NCBI RefSeq assembly: GCF_039543565.1
Contig: NZ_BAABJZ010000022.1
Span: 16,877 to 80,876, forward strand
Source: Ferrimonas pelagia
GTDB taxonomy: Bacteria > Pseudomonadota > Gammaproteobacteria > Enterobacterales > Shewanellaceae
Length of the DNA stretch: 64,000 nt
Direction: 5' to 3'
The position numbers were made by a program, and so were the translations under genes. Numbering within the stretch: the first letter of the stretch is position 1; every line of letters begins with the position of its first letter. The notes below the pieces were generated by a model that saw nothing but the letters and a program-made list of their open reading frames with translations, searched no databases and had not been told where the DNA came from. This document shows positions 35,435 through 44,170 of the stretch, piece after piece.

Positions 35435-36772
35435 ATGAACCTCAAACTGCGCTCAGTTTGCGTGGCTGTTGGCTTGGCCTGCAGCTCTATGGCCGCTCAC
35501 GCGGACGATCTGCTGCAGATCTATCAGCAAGCTCTCACCAAAGATCCGGTTTTACTGCAAGCGATGGCCAATCGCGATGCCGCCTACGAGGCCATTGGCC
35601 AGCGCCGTGCCAGCTTGCTGCCACAGCTGAATGCCACGCTGGACTACGGCAATACCTTTAAAAATGACAGTAACCCGGCCGCTGAAATACAAAGCGCCGG
35701 TGCAACGTTGCGCCTGAGCCAGAGCATCTATAACCACACCAACTACGTCAATCTGGATCTGTCCAAGCAGAGCGCCTCCCGCGCCGAGCTGCAATTCCAG
35801 CAAACCGAACAGGCGCTGATCGTTCGCGTTTCTCAGGCGTACTTCAACGTGCTGTCGGCCCAGGATAATCTGGACTTTGTTCGCGCCAACAAGCGTGCCA
35901 TTGACCGCCAGCTCGAGCAAACCAAACAGCGTTTCGCCGTGGGCCTGACCGCGATCACCAACGTCCACGAAGCCCAGGCGCAGTACGATCTGGCCGTGGC
36001 CAATGAGATCAGCGCGGAAAACCGGTTGGAAAACAATTTTGAGGCGCTGCGTGAGATCACCGGCCTGAACCACAAACGTCTCAACGTACTGGATACGGCC
36101 CGCTTTAGCCCAAGTGCGCCGACTCCGGCGAACCACGAAGGCTGGCAAGCGATCGCGGAAGAGTCCAGCCTGTCACTGCTGATCAGCCGTTTGGCGGTTG
36201 AGATCTCCAAGCAGCAGATCAACCTGGCCAAAACTGGCCACCTACCCAGCGTCGGCTTAACCGCCAATCTGGGCCAAAGCTATGACGTTGAAAACAGCTG
36301 GAGCAGCGCCGACAGCGGCAACATCGGCGTTCAAGTCTCCGTCCCCCTGTTCAGCGGCTTTAACGTGACCAGCCAGGTTAAGCAAGCACAAGCCAACTAT
36401 GTCGGCGCCCAGCAGGGCATGGAAGAGAGCTTCCGCTCCGTGGTGCGCAGCACCCGTGCTAGCCTGAACAACGTCAACGCTGGCCTGAGCTCTATCCGCG
36501 CCTATGAGCAATCTGTCGTATCCGCGGAGAGCGCCCTGAAAGCCACCGAAGCGGGCTTTGAAGTGGGCACCCGTACCATCGTTGAAGTGCTGGACTCCAC
36601 CCGTCAGCTGTACAGCGCCAAGCAGCAGCTGGCTGATGCCCGCTACAACTACATCATCTCCTCGCTGACGCTGAAACAAGCGGCAGGTACCCTGTCTGAA
36701 GACGATCTGGCGATGATCAACAAGGGTCTGCGCCCGGCCACCTCCGCCGACAACGACGGTGATGCTAAGTAA
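35435..36772 (+). CDS. tolC: Outer membrane efflux channel TolC
   Basis: Trimeric outer membrane exit duct for tripartite efflux pumps and type I secretion. Signal peptide about 1-22 (AAHA/DDLLQIY), then the repeated helical/strand halves typical of TolC (LSQSIYNHTNY; VSVPLFSGFNVTSQV). 445 residues, near E. coli TolC. ATG 35435 has AAGGA six bases upstream. Divergent from nudF. Confidence 0.95.
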   Translation: MNLKLRSVCVAVGLACSSMAAHADDLLQIYQQALTKDPVLLQAMANRDAAYEAIGQRRASLLPQLNATLDYGNTFKNDSNPAAEIQSAGATLRLSQSIYNHTNYVNLDLSKQSASRAELQFQQTEQALIVRVSQAYFNVLSAQDNLDFVRANKRAIDRQLEQTKQRFAVGLTAITNVHEAQAQYDLAVANEISAENRLENNFEALREITGLNHKRLNVLDTARFSPSAPTPANHEGWQAIAEESSLSLLISRLAVEISKQQINLAKTGHLPSVGLTANLGQSYDVENSWSSADSGNIGVQVSVPLFSGFNVTSQVKQAQANYVGAQQGMEESFRSVVRSTRASLNNVNAGLSSIRAYEQSVVSAESALKATEAGFEVGTRTIVEVLDSTRQLYSAKQQLADARYNYIISSLTLKQAAGTLSEDDLAMINKGLRPATSADNDGDAK

Positions 36773-36797
36773 TCACCTCACCACTGCGTGAGCCACA

Positions 36798-36823
36798 AAA
36801 AACCCGCCATTCGGCGGGTTTTT
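36798..36823 (+). terminator. Rho-independent terminator of tolC
   Basis: AAAAACCCGCC-ATTC-GGCGGGTTTTT, perfect 11-bp stem. Confidence 0.92.
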
Positions 36824-36870
36824 CGTATGGCTTGCCAGCAGAACTGACAAGCCACGCTCTGAGCTGACGC

Positions 36871-37539
36871 TTAGAAGTTCAGCTCGGCGCCCATAAACCA
36901 GCCATCCTGCACCACATCGACGTTCACGCCATTAAAGCGACGCACATCAAAGTCGTGCTGACGGTAGCCCGCTTTCAGGTTCAGATCCAACGCGATCAGG
37001 CCCATGCTGTAGCCCATGCCCAGCTGGAAATCGCTGATCTGCTTGCGGTTGTAGTTGGTCAGGCTGACGTCAGCAAACGCAAACAGGCCGGTGCCGACCA
37101 GGTTCACGCGGCTGCGGGCGTACCCCATCAGCACACCTTTATCCAGATCGGTCGACGCCCAATCGCCGGTTTCGCGGGCTTCACCGCTGTAGAGGCGGTA
37201 GTTCATGCCCAGATCCAGCTCAACCCCGGTGTTGTCCAGCAACTGGTAGTAGAACACGAAATCGGTGTTGGACAGATCCAGCTCATTGCCGGCTGCGGTG
37301 GTGCCCATCTGGTTGTAACGGATCATCAGATTCGGCACCAGCGGGATAAAGTGCTCAAACGCCGCGTAGGCACTCAAACGGCTCTTGTCATTCCAGTTTT
37401 GTGTGTCGGAAGACAGGCTACCGTCGGTGGCAACGAAAAACAGATCCATCCCGACCTTGGCGCCCAAAAAATCGGCCTGTGCTGGCATCGCCAGACCGGC
37501 TGCCAGAGCTACTGCCATTACGCTCGGCTTTAATTTCAT
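36871..37539 (-). CDS. Outer membrane beta-barrel protein, TIGR04219-like
   Basis: 222 residues with a signal peptide (1-22, MPAQA/D), alternating beta-strands and a C-terminal aromatic residue (ELNF) as in small barrels. It resembles the TIGR04219 family found in Shewanella, Vibrio and relatives; function unknown. Last gene of a three-gene unit PCuAC-DUF2333-barrel, seven bases after DUF2333. Confidence 0.82.
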   Translation of the reverse strand: MKLKPSVMAVALAAGLAMPAQADFLGAKVGMDLFFVATDGSLSSDTQNWNDKSRLSAYAAFEHFIPLVPNLMIRYNQMGTTAAGNELDLSNTDFVFYYQLLDNTGVELDLGMNYRLYSGEARETGDWASTDLDKGVLMGYARSRVNLVGTGLFAFADVSLTNYNRKQISDFQLGMGYSMGLIALDLNLKAGYRQHDFDVRRFNGVNVDVVQDGWFMGAELNF

Positions 37540-37546
37540 GTGTTAT

Positions 37547-38521
37547 TTACCCTTGTGTTAATAATTGCTTCAAATCAATAAGCGCCGCATTGGCGCGAGA
37601 AATGTAATTGGCCATCACCAACGAGTGATTGGCCACGAGGCCGAAACCGCCCCCGTTTAAGATCATGGGGCTCCAGACCGTGTCCTGGGTTGCCTCCAAT
37701 TCGCGGATGATCTGCTGCAGGCTGATCCGCGCATTCTTCTTATCCAGCACCGGACCAAAATCCTGTTCGATCGCACGCATGAAAGCCAACAAGGCCCAGC
37801 AGTTGCCGCGGGACTCGTAGAAGACATCATCGATCTTCCACCAACTGGTGCGGATCTCGCTGCTGCTCGACGTGCCCGTCGACTGTCGTGCCGCCTCGTC
37901 GCCGGCCAGATCGGTGTTGAGTCGCTCCTGCCCAACGCTCGCCGCCAATCGCTGCGACAGGCTACCTAGGCGCTTTTCCACCATATCCAGATAACTCACC
38001 AAGTTATCGGCACGGGCATAGAACTGACCCTGTTGATCGCCCTGATCTAAGATCCGCCCCCGGTAGCGCTCCAGCGCGCGAATGCCATCCCGGTACTCAG
38101 ACTCAGCCCGAGGCACCATCCAACTGCGGTGATCGATATTGAATTTGGGCTGCGCGATCTGCAGATCCTTATCCTCGGTCGACTGCGATTGCGAGCGAGC
38201 AAAGTCACGCCGCATCACCAGCACAAGATCACGCAGCTGCTCCAGCGCGCCAAACTCAAACGCCGGCATGTTGTCCATCAACACCGACGGCGGCAGCACG
38301 TCATTGGACAGGAAGCCGCCCGGCTTATCCAGCAAGGTGGCGCCCACCAGGATCGCCGCCGAGGTTGTGGCATAACCGACCACCGCTTCCTGCTCTGGCG
38401 GCTGCAGCTGAGCGTGAGTGATCATGTCCGGCTCAACACTCCACCACACGGCGATCAGGTAATTGATCAATACGATCGCCATCACGATCAGGCCAATACG
38501 CTTCGGGGTCACACGTTCCAT
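37547..38521 (-). CDS. DUF2333 family protein
   Basis: 324 residues, one N-terminal membrane helix (about 8-26) and a large periplasmic helical domain (DKPGGFLSNDVLPPS, CWALLAFM, GFGLVANHSLVMANYISRANAA). Belongs to the uncharacterised DUF2333 family of gammaproteobacteria. ATG 38521 has GGAG upstream. Function unknown; co-transcribed with the copper chaperone gene upstream and the barrel gene downstream. Confidence 0.85.
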   Translation of the reverse strand: MERVTPKRIGLIVMAIVLINYLIAVWWSVEPDMITHAQLQPPEQEAVVGYATTSAAILVGATLLDKPGGFLSNDVLPPSVLMDNMPAFEFGALEQLRDLVLVMRRDFARSQSQSTEDKDLQIAQPKFNIDHRSWMVPRAESEYRDGIRALERYRGRILDQGDQQGQFYARADNLVSYLDMVEKRLGSLSQRLAASVGQERLNTDLAGDEAARQSTGTSSSSEIRTSWWKIDDVFYESRGNCWALLAFMRAIEQDFGPVLDKKNARISLQQIIRELEATQDTVWSPMILNGGGFGLVANHSLVMANYISRANAALIDLKQLLTQG

Positions 38522-38552
38522 AGCTCGCTCTCCAATCATTGACGCTGGTCGC

Positions 38553-39005
38553 TCAGTGGTGATGATGATGATGCTGGTGCTCGGCCTGATTCAGATCCCG
38601 GACGGCAAACGTCACCGTCAGCGGCGCCTGTCGTTCAAACCGCAACTGACACTGCAGGGTTTGGCCGATCTCAGGTTGTTGCTCCAACCCCATCATCATT
38701 AAATGGTAGCCCCCCTGCGTCAGCGCCACCGCTTCGCCTTGAGGCAAAACAATGGCCTCAACCGGGCGCATCTTCATCACCCCATCCTGCTCTAAGATGG
38801 TGTGGATCTCCGTGGTCTTCACCCCGTCACACTGCGCCGCCAGCAAACGATCGCTGCCGCTGTCACTGGTCAAAATAAGATAACCGGCCGTATTCGGCAC
38901 CCCAGGTGGCATCGCCCGCACGTGAGGGTCCTCGACCGAAACCGCCGCCCACGCAGATGCACTGGACAGCGCCAGCCCCCCTAATCCAAACAAACGTTTT
39001 AACAT
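38553..39005 (-). CDS. PCuAC-type periplasmic copper chaperone with natural His tail
   Basis: 150 residues: signal peptide 1-20 (SAWA/A), cupredoxin-like PCuAC (DUF461) domain with metal-binding residues in DPHVRAMP, TEIHTILEQDGVMKM and GYHLMMMGL. These proteins deliver Cu(I) to the CuA/CuB sites of cytochrome oxidase. The C-terminus ends in H-Q followed by six His, which extends metal binding as in some family members. Followed by DUF2333 after 31 bases. Confidence 0.88.
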   Translation of the reverse strand: MLKRLFGLGGLALSSASAWAAVSVEDPHVRAMPPGVPNTAGYLILTSDSGSDRLLAAQCDGVKTTEIHTILEQDGVMKMRPVEAIVLPQGEAVALTQGGYHLMMMGLEQQPEIGQTLQCQLRFERQAPLTVTFAVRDLNQAEHQHHHHHH

Positions 39006-39064
39006 ACCGTCTCTTCCCTTAAACTGTTGTGAAACATGGACGCCAATCCCGTGCAGGAGCCCCG

Positions 39065-39805
39065 ATGGAACCCATCCTTTGCCACCTTGACGATGCCGTC
39101 ATGGTACTGAGCCTCAATCGACAGAACAAGCGTAACGCACTGACACAGCATATGTATTCTGAGCTATGTCACCACCTTGAACGCGCTAATGACGACCCTT
39201 CAATCAAAGCCATCCTGTTTCAGGGGCAGACCGATTGCTTCTGTGCTGGCAACGATCTGCACGACTTTCTTAACTTAACGCAGTTAGATCAGGATACGCC
39301 GGTGATCCGCTTTTTGCGCCTGCTGCCTCGGATCAACAAACCCATGCTCGCCGCCGTCGCCGGCCCGGCCGTTGGGATCGGCACCACCCTGCTGCTGCAT
39401 TGCGATCTGATCGTCGCCACCGCCGACAGCAAACTGGCCCTGCCCTTTGTCAATCTTGGCATCGTACCGGAAGCCGGCTCCAGCACCCTGTTACCAGCGC
39501 TGGTGGGCTACCAAAAGGCCGCCGAGCTGCTCTTACTGGGCAAGCCCTTCAGTGGCGAACAGGCTCACCAATGGGGGCTGATCAATCAACTCTGTCCCGC
39601 CGAAACTCTGCTGGAAACCGCCCTCGGTTTGGCCCATTCCATTGCCCGAAAGCCGCCGCTGGCTCTGGCCGACACCCTCTCGCTGCTGCGTCATGCCCGG
39701 CCAAAGGATCTCACGCAGGTGGTGGATCGCGAGATCGCCCTATTCACCGAGCGCGTCCACAGCGACGAAGCCCGCGCCATCATCGCCGGCATGGTGCGCA
39801 AATGA
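39065..39805 (+). CDS. Enoyl-CoA hydratase/isomerase family protein
   Basis: 246-residue crotonase-fold protein. The oxyanion hole is formed by FCAGND (near 60-65) and PAVGIGTTL (near 105-113); the C-terminal helical part is complete. The Glu at the position usual for hydratases (PEAGSS) is present, so hydratase or isomerase activity is plausible. ATG 39065 follows AGGAG. Single gene, divergent from the PCuAC operon. Confidence 0.85.
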   Translation: MEPILCHLDDAVMVLSLNRQNKRNALTQHMYSELCHHLERANDDPSIKAILFQGQTDCFCAGNDLHDFLNLTQLDQDTPVIRFLRLLPRINKPMLAAVAGPAVGIGTTLLLHCDLIVATADSKLALPFVNLGIVPEAGSSTLLPALVGYQKAAELLLLGKPFSGEQAHQWGLINQLCPAETLLETALGLAHSIARKPPLALADTLSLLRHARPKDLTQVVDREIALFTERVHSDEARAIIAGMVRK

Positions 39806-39831
39806 AAAAAAGCCCCGGCATAAGCCGGGGC
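39805..39831 (-). terminator. Terminator at the hydratase / small membrane protein junction
   Basis: GCCCCGGC-ATAA-GCCGGGGC stem (39812-39819 with 39824-39831); the T-run is on the minus strand (39805-39811), so it mainly serves the small genes ending at 39864. Confidence 0.8.
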
Positions 39832-39863
39832 CAACAGACTCACGCCGGGAACGTGACGTGATA

Positions 39864-40040
39864 TTAATGGTGCCACCAGCGCCAAAGCAGGGGCAGCAAC
39901 AGCAAGGAGGCCAACCACCACGCCTGCGACCAATCCATCATCGCCAGCGACCAGAGATCCACCCATCCGACCAAGGCGATCAATGCCAGAACCAACAACA
40001 GCGTTAAAACAACCAGTATCACCGTGAAGAGCGAATTCAT
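39864..40040 (-). CDS. Small two-helix membrane protein (58 aa)
   Basis: MNSLFTVIL... with two hydrophobic segments separated by WSLAMMDWSQ and ending LWRWWHH. ATG 40040 overlaps the stop of the PspC-like gene (ATGA), so the two are coupled. Trp-rich; no family recognised. Possibly an accessory part of a Psp-like membrane stress unit. Confidence 0.65.
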   Translation of the reverse strand: MNSLFTVILVVLTLLLVLALIALVGWVDLWSLAMMDWSQAWWLASLLLLPLLWRWWHH

Positions 40041-40210
40041 GAGCGCGGCATGATCCAAGCGGCCAGCAGATAAAGCACCACCACCATCAGCGGTGCCACC
40101 CAAACCAACAGCAGCGTCGCCACCCGGGTCCAGCCCACATGCCACTCCAACCGCGCCGCCAATCCGGCGATCACCCCAAAGATCCACTTATTCGTTACTG
40201 AACGTGCCAT
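40037..40210 (-). CDS. PspC-domain small membrane protein (57 aa)
   Basis: Short gene found by reading the minus strand: MARSVTNKWIFGVIAGLAAR... then WTRVATLLLVW and a final membrane helix ending WIMPRS. The pattern (N-K-x-I-x-GVxAGLA, then R-V, then ...LLAAWIMP) is the PspC domain, usually a toxin-like or stress-signalling membrane component. The ribosome binding site GGGGGAG lies five bases before the ATG. Coupled by ATGA to the next small membrane protein. No PspA/PspB seen nearby. Confidence 0.78.
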   Translation of the reverse strand: MARSVTNKWIFGVIAGLAARLEWHVGWTRVATLLLVWVAPLMVVVLYLLAAWIMPRS

Positions 40211-40271
40211 GTTCACTCCCCCTTATCGACACCGCCACTGCGAACGGGCGCCGGTTGCGGCGCCCTCTCCC

Positions 40272-40667
40272 TTACTTGGCCCCAAACTGAACCGTCGCCG
40301 CATCGTGGGCCGCCACACTCCGACTTGGCAGCGTCAGGCTTTGCTCGGCAGAGTGCTGCGCCGCCAGCAAGGCCTCAGCAGCGATGGTCTGACGGGTTTG
40401 TGCAAAGCTGCTCTGCAGCGTCTCCGTCAGCTCAGTGGCGGGCTCGGCGACCAGCGTAAATTCGAGATCGCCGACACTTTCATGGGCCAACTGCTGCGCC
40501 TCAACCCGGGCTTCACTGGCGATGGCCTGTGTGGTTTGTGCAAAGCCGGCTCGCAGTGACAGATCGATCGCTTGGGCCAGCGTCATGGTTTGTCCTGCCT
40601 GCGCGGTCCCAGCCGACACAGCCAAAGCAATAACGGAACAACGAACCAAAGAAGTAAACGCAGACAT
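40272..40667 (-). CDS. Secreted small protein with internal repeat, function unknown
   Basis: 131 residues from ATG 40667 (preceded by GAGG): signal peptide about 1-24 (GTAQA/G), then a helical region with a duplicated unit, FAQTTQAIASEARVEAQQ and FAQTRQTIAAEALLAAQH, about 43 residues apart. The repeat is also visible in the DNA. No known family recognised; a longer in-frame extension to 40790 looks non-native. Confidence 0.68.
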   Translation of the reverse strand: MSAFTSLVRCSVIALAVSAGTAQAGQTMTLAQAIDLSLRAGFAQTTQAIASEARVEAQQLAHESVGDLEFTLVAEPATELTETLQSSFAQTRQTIAAEALLAAQHSAEQSLTLPSRSVAAHDAATVQFGAK

Positions 40668-40828
40668 GGTAGTAACCTCAGTTATCAATGAAAGACGACT
40701 AAAGGGATTGCAGAGGGCATGCCAACTTTCACAAAAACTGCAAGCCACTGATTCTATGGGCTTTTTATAGAGTGCAACGTAAGTCGTCACACAAGGAGAG
40801 GGAGCTGGGAGCGAGGAGAAATAAAGAA

Positions 40829-40866
40829 ATGGCGGAATTCACCACACCCGTGGTTAATTCCGCCAT
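40829..40866 (-). terminator. Terminator of dusA
   Basis: Long stem with one mismatch (40829-40845 with 40850-40866), loop ACCC, just after the dusA stop; the T-run on the minus strand is weak (ATTTCTTTATTTC). Confidence 0.65.
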
Positions 40867-40881
40867 CGACTGCATCTAAGG

Positions 40882-41856
40882 TTATGCCGCCTGTGCATCC
40901 GCAGGCAGAGAAGCCAATGCCGCTGCCAGGATCTGCGCATCGGCACCCGGCAGATGCGCGTTCTGCGCCAGGTAGCGGCGCCACTGACGGGCGCCCGGCA
41001 TACCATTAAACAAACCGAGCATATGACGGGTCACGTGATTGGCACGGCCGCCTTGCGCAATATGGCGCTCCAGATAAGGGATCATCCGTTCGACCACTTG
41101 CGCGCGACTCAGCGGAGTCGAAGTCGCGCCATACAGCCGGCTGTCGACGCCCGCCATCATATAAGGGTCTTGATACGCCTCCCGGCCCACCATCACGCCA
41201 TCCAAGTGCTGCAGGTGCACTTCACACTCATCCAGGCTCTTCACGCCGCCGTTCACCGAGATGTTCAGAGCAGAGAAATCCCGCTTGATCTGATAAGCGC
41301 GGTCATAATTGAGCTCAGGGATCTCCCGGTTCTCTTTCGGGCTCAAGCCTTTGAGCCAAGCCTTGCGGGCGTGGATGGTAAAAATATCACAGCCGGCCTC
41401 GGCCACGGTGCCGACGAAATCGGTCAGAAAGCCATAGCTGTCCTGCTCATCAATGCCGATGCGGGTTTTTACCGTCACTGGAATGTCCACCACGTCACGC
41501 ATCGCCGTCACGCACTCGGCCACGAGTGCCGGCTCCGCCATCAAACACGCACCAAAGCGACCGTTCTGCACCCGATCCGACGGGCAACCAACATTGAGGT
41601 TCACTTCGTCATAGCCACGCTCCGCCGCCAGTTTGGCGCAATGCGCCAAGTCCTGCGGGTTGCTGCCACCCAACTGCAGCGCCAGCGGGTGCTCCTCCTC
41701 GTTAAACGCCAGGTAGTCACCCTTGCCATGAATAATGGCGCCTGTGGTCACCATCTCGGTATAAAGCAGCGCTTCGCGCGAGATCAGCCGAGCAAAGTAA
41801 CGATAATGTCGATCTGTCCAATCGAGCATAGGGGCAACGGAAAAGGTGCGCTTCAT
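40882..41856 (-). CDS. dusA: tRNA-dihydrouridine(20/20a) synthase
   Basis: 324-residue flavoprotein that reduces U20/U20a in the tRNA D-loop with NADPH. Opening FSVAPMLDWTDRHYR is the DusA hallmark; the catalytic Cys is in NVGCPSDRVQNGRFGACLM; NGGVKS and GVMVGREAYQDP bind FMN phosphate. ATG 41856 with AGG six bases upstream is preferred to ATGs further out. Confidence 0.95.
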   Translation of the reverse strand: MKRTFSVAPMLDWTDRHYRYFARLISREALLYTEMVTTGAIIHGKGDYLAFNEEEHPLALQLGGSNPQDLAHCAKLAAERGYDEVNLNVGCPSDRVQNGRFGACLMAEPALVAECVTAMRDVVDIPVTVKTRIGIDEQDSYGFLTDFVGTVAEAGCDIFTIHARKAWLKGLSPKENREIPELNYDRAYQIKRDFSALNISVNGGVKSLDECEVHLQHLDGVMVGREAYQDPYMMAGVDSRLYGATSTPLSRAQVVERMIPYLERHIAQGGRANHVTRHMLGLFNGMPGARQWRRYLAQNAHLPGADAQILAAALASLPADAQAA

Positions 41857-42130
41857 CGAGAACCTCATGAGGAATTTTGGGGGTGCGTATTCTACAAAAG
41901 CCCGCTGCAAATGCACAGGTGAATTTTTAAACGCTCTCAGTGTCGCACCATTTGCCGCAGTGAAGACTCTCGCAGCGACGGCATGCCACCAACCTCGCCT
42001 GCGACCCAGTCCTAAAGCCTCCCACTTTTATGTGATCCACTGCAGCAAAGTTGAACAATGATGGTCACGCCAAATGCTCCATTACGCCTAGCATGGAACA
42101 AACACTCTAATAACAACGCTTGGAGCGCTC

Positions 42131-43936
42131 ATGTCCGTCGATCTGGCCCCTTTTCACCTATCCCGTCTGTTGGCCCAACAGATCACACAGCGTGGAGATA
42201 AAAAAGCGCTGCAATATCAACAGGACGATCAGTGGCTCAGCCTCACTTGGTCAGAGTTAGATTCGCAGATCACCCAACTGTCCCACGCCTTGCTGACCAT
42301 GGACGTGGCGGTTCAGGACAAGGTAGGGATCTTCAGTGCCAACAGCCTGGCCTGGGTTCAGACCGATCTGGCGCTCATGCGACTGCGCGCGGTCAGCGTC
42401 CCGATATACGGCACCAGTACGGTCGAGCAGCTGAGCTACATCATCAATGACGCCGAGATCGCCGTGCTGTTTGTCGGCGATCAGGACCAATACGATAAGG
42501 CGTGTCAGGCCGCTAGCGAATGCCCGAGCCTAAAGACCCTAGTGTTGATGTCCGACACCATCGCGCCGGCCGACGGCGCTTTGCCAAGCCTCCCCCTGGC
42601 CCAGCTGCTGGCGCAAGACAATGCCGAGCAGGCCGAGACACTGGCTGCCCGCCAGCTCGATCCGGATCTGAACGAGCTGCTGACCCTGCTCTACACCTCT
42701 GGCACCACCGGCGAGCCCAAGGGGGTGATGTTGACGCATCGCAATCTGGCCGCATTGGTGCAGCAGCATCAATTAATGGTGCCACTGGAGCCCGATACCC
42801 TGTCGCTGTCGTTCCTGCCGCTGTCCCATATCTATGAGCGTGGCTGGAGCCTCTATGTGCTGTGCAGCGGCGGCTGTAACGCCTATGTCAGCGATCCAGC
42901 GACGGTGCAACAAGCGATGCAGACAGTAAAACCCGAGGTGATGTGCGCCGTACCGCGCCTGTTTGAGAAGATCCACAGCACCATTATCGGAAAGGTGGCT
43001 CAGGCTCCGCTGCTCAAGCGTCTGCTGTTTCGCTGGTCGTTGGATCAGGGCCGGCGTCAATTCAAGGCCGATCAGGCCGGTCACACCCGCATCAAGCTGG
43101 GCCAGCTGTACTACGCCATCGCCGATAAACTGGTACTGAGCAAGCTGCGCGACGCCCTCGGTGGCAACTTCAAGTTCGTCTCCGCTGGCGGCGCCCGTCT
43201 GGACGATCAGATCAACCAGTTCTTCCAGTACATCGGCATTCCGCTGCTCAATGGTTACGGCGCGACCGAAACCAGCGCCACGGTCAGCTGCAACCGGCTC
43301 GATCGGATCGCCACCACAGGGGTGGGACTGCCACTGCCGGATCTTCAGGTCCGGATCGGCGAAGAAGACGAGATCCTAGTCAAAGGCCCGACCGTCATGC
43401 CCGGCTACTACAACCGCCCAGAAGACACCGAGGCGGCCTTCGTCGATGGCTGGTTCAAGACCGGCGACGCCGGCTACCTGGATAACCAGGGCCGACTGCA
43501 CATCACCGATCGCATCAAGGAGCTGATGAAAACCTCCAACGGCAAATACATCGCCCCGCAACGGGTCGAGGGCATGGTCGCGCTGGAGCCTTGGGTGGAG
43601 CAGATCGCCATCATCGCCGACGGTCGCAACTTTGTCTCTGCGTTGATCGTGCCGGACTTTGCCGCTTTGGCACAGTGGGCCAAAGGCCAGGCGCTGACGT
43701 TTGCCAACGACGCCGAGCTGGTGGCGTTGCCCCAGATCCAGGCCGAAATGGAGCAACGAGTGATGACGGCTCAAGCTGAGCTGGCCCGTTTCGAGCAGAT
43801 CAAGCAGATCACCCTGCTGCCACGGCCGTTTAGTATGGATCAGGGCGAGTTGACCCCGACCCTGAAGCTGCGCCGCCGGATCATCAATGAGATCTTCGCC
43901 AGTGAGATCGAAGCCATGTATCGCCGCAGTCACTGA
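42131..43936 (+). CDS. Long-chain acyl-CoA synthetase (AMP-binding)
   Basis: 601-residue ANL-family ligase that activates a fatty acid via an acyl-adenylate. P-loop LYTSGTTGEPKGVMLTH near 190, gate/A5 motif NGYGATETSATVS, GDAGYLD, then DRIKELMKTSNGKYIAPQRVE with the hinge and catalytic lysine region. Resembles the FadD15/long-chain synthetases of about 600 residues rather than E. coli FadD. ATG 42131 follows TTGGAG. Stands alone. Confidence 0.9.
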   Translation: MSVDLAPFHLSRLLAQQITQRGDKKALQYQQDDQWLSLTWSELDSQITQLSHALLTMDVAVQDKVGIFSANSLAWVQTDLALMRLRAVSVPIYGTSTVEQLSYIINDAEIAVLFVGDQDQYDKACQAASECPSLKTLVLMSDTIAPADGALPSLPLAQLLAQDNAEQAETLAARQLDPDLNELLTLLYTSGTTGEPKGVMLTHRNLAALVQQHQLMVPLEPDTLSLSFLPLSHIYERGWSLYVLCSGGCNAYVSDPATVQQAMQTVKPEVMCAVPRLFEKIHSTIIGKVAQAPLLKRLLFRWSLDQGRRQFKADQAGHTRIKLGQLYYAIADKLVLSKLRDALGGNFKFVSAGGARLDDQINQFFQYIGIPLLNGYGATETSATVSCNRLDRIATTGVGLPLPDLQVRIGEEDEILVKGPTVMPGYYNRPEDTEAAFVDGWFKTGDAGYLDNQGRLHITDRIKELMKTSNGKYIAPQRVEGMVALEPWVEQIAIIADGRNFVSALIVPDFAALAQWAKGQALTFANDAELVALPQIQAEMEQRVMTAQAELARFEQIKQITLLPRPFSMDQGELTPTLKLRRRIINEIFASEIEAMYRRSH

Positions 43937-44024
43937 TCCGAGAGACTGCTCCTGGCCGGGCACGTCCCGGCCTTTCCCTCTCGCTTGCGCCCAAGCAGAA
44001 CAGCCTGTTCGGCTAAAAATTCAA

Positions 44025-44061
44025 CGCCAAACTTTGGCGAGCAAAGCAACTCTGCTATCAT
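44025..44061 (+). promoter_or_regulatory. Putative purC promoter with palindromic operator
   Basis: The 15-bp palindrome CGCCAAA-C-TTTGGCG (44025-44039) overlaps a -35-like TTGGCG; 16 bases later is TATCAT (44056-44061), a -10-like box. The palindrome resembles, but does not equal, a PurR box. Confidence 0.45.
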
Positions 44062-44170
44062 GCCGCCCATCAGGAAATAGGCTCGCAAGTGCCTGCACCC
44101 AAAGAGCTATTCAACAAAGAAGCCCGGTGTTTTCCTAACCCTACAACCCCCAAAACACAGGACAGCGATC

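Noticed and set aside
40667..40790. N-terminal extension of the secreted repeat protein
   Set aside because: A good signal peptide and GAGG site begin at 40667; the extension has no export signal and lies in spacer DNA.
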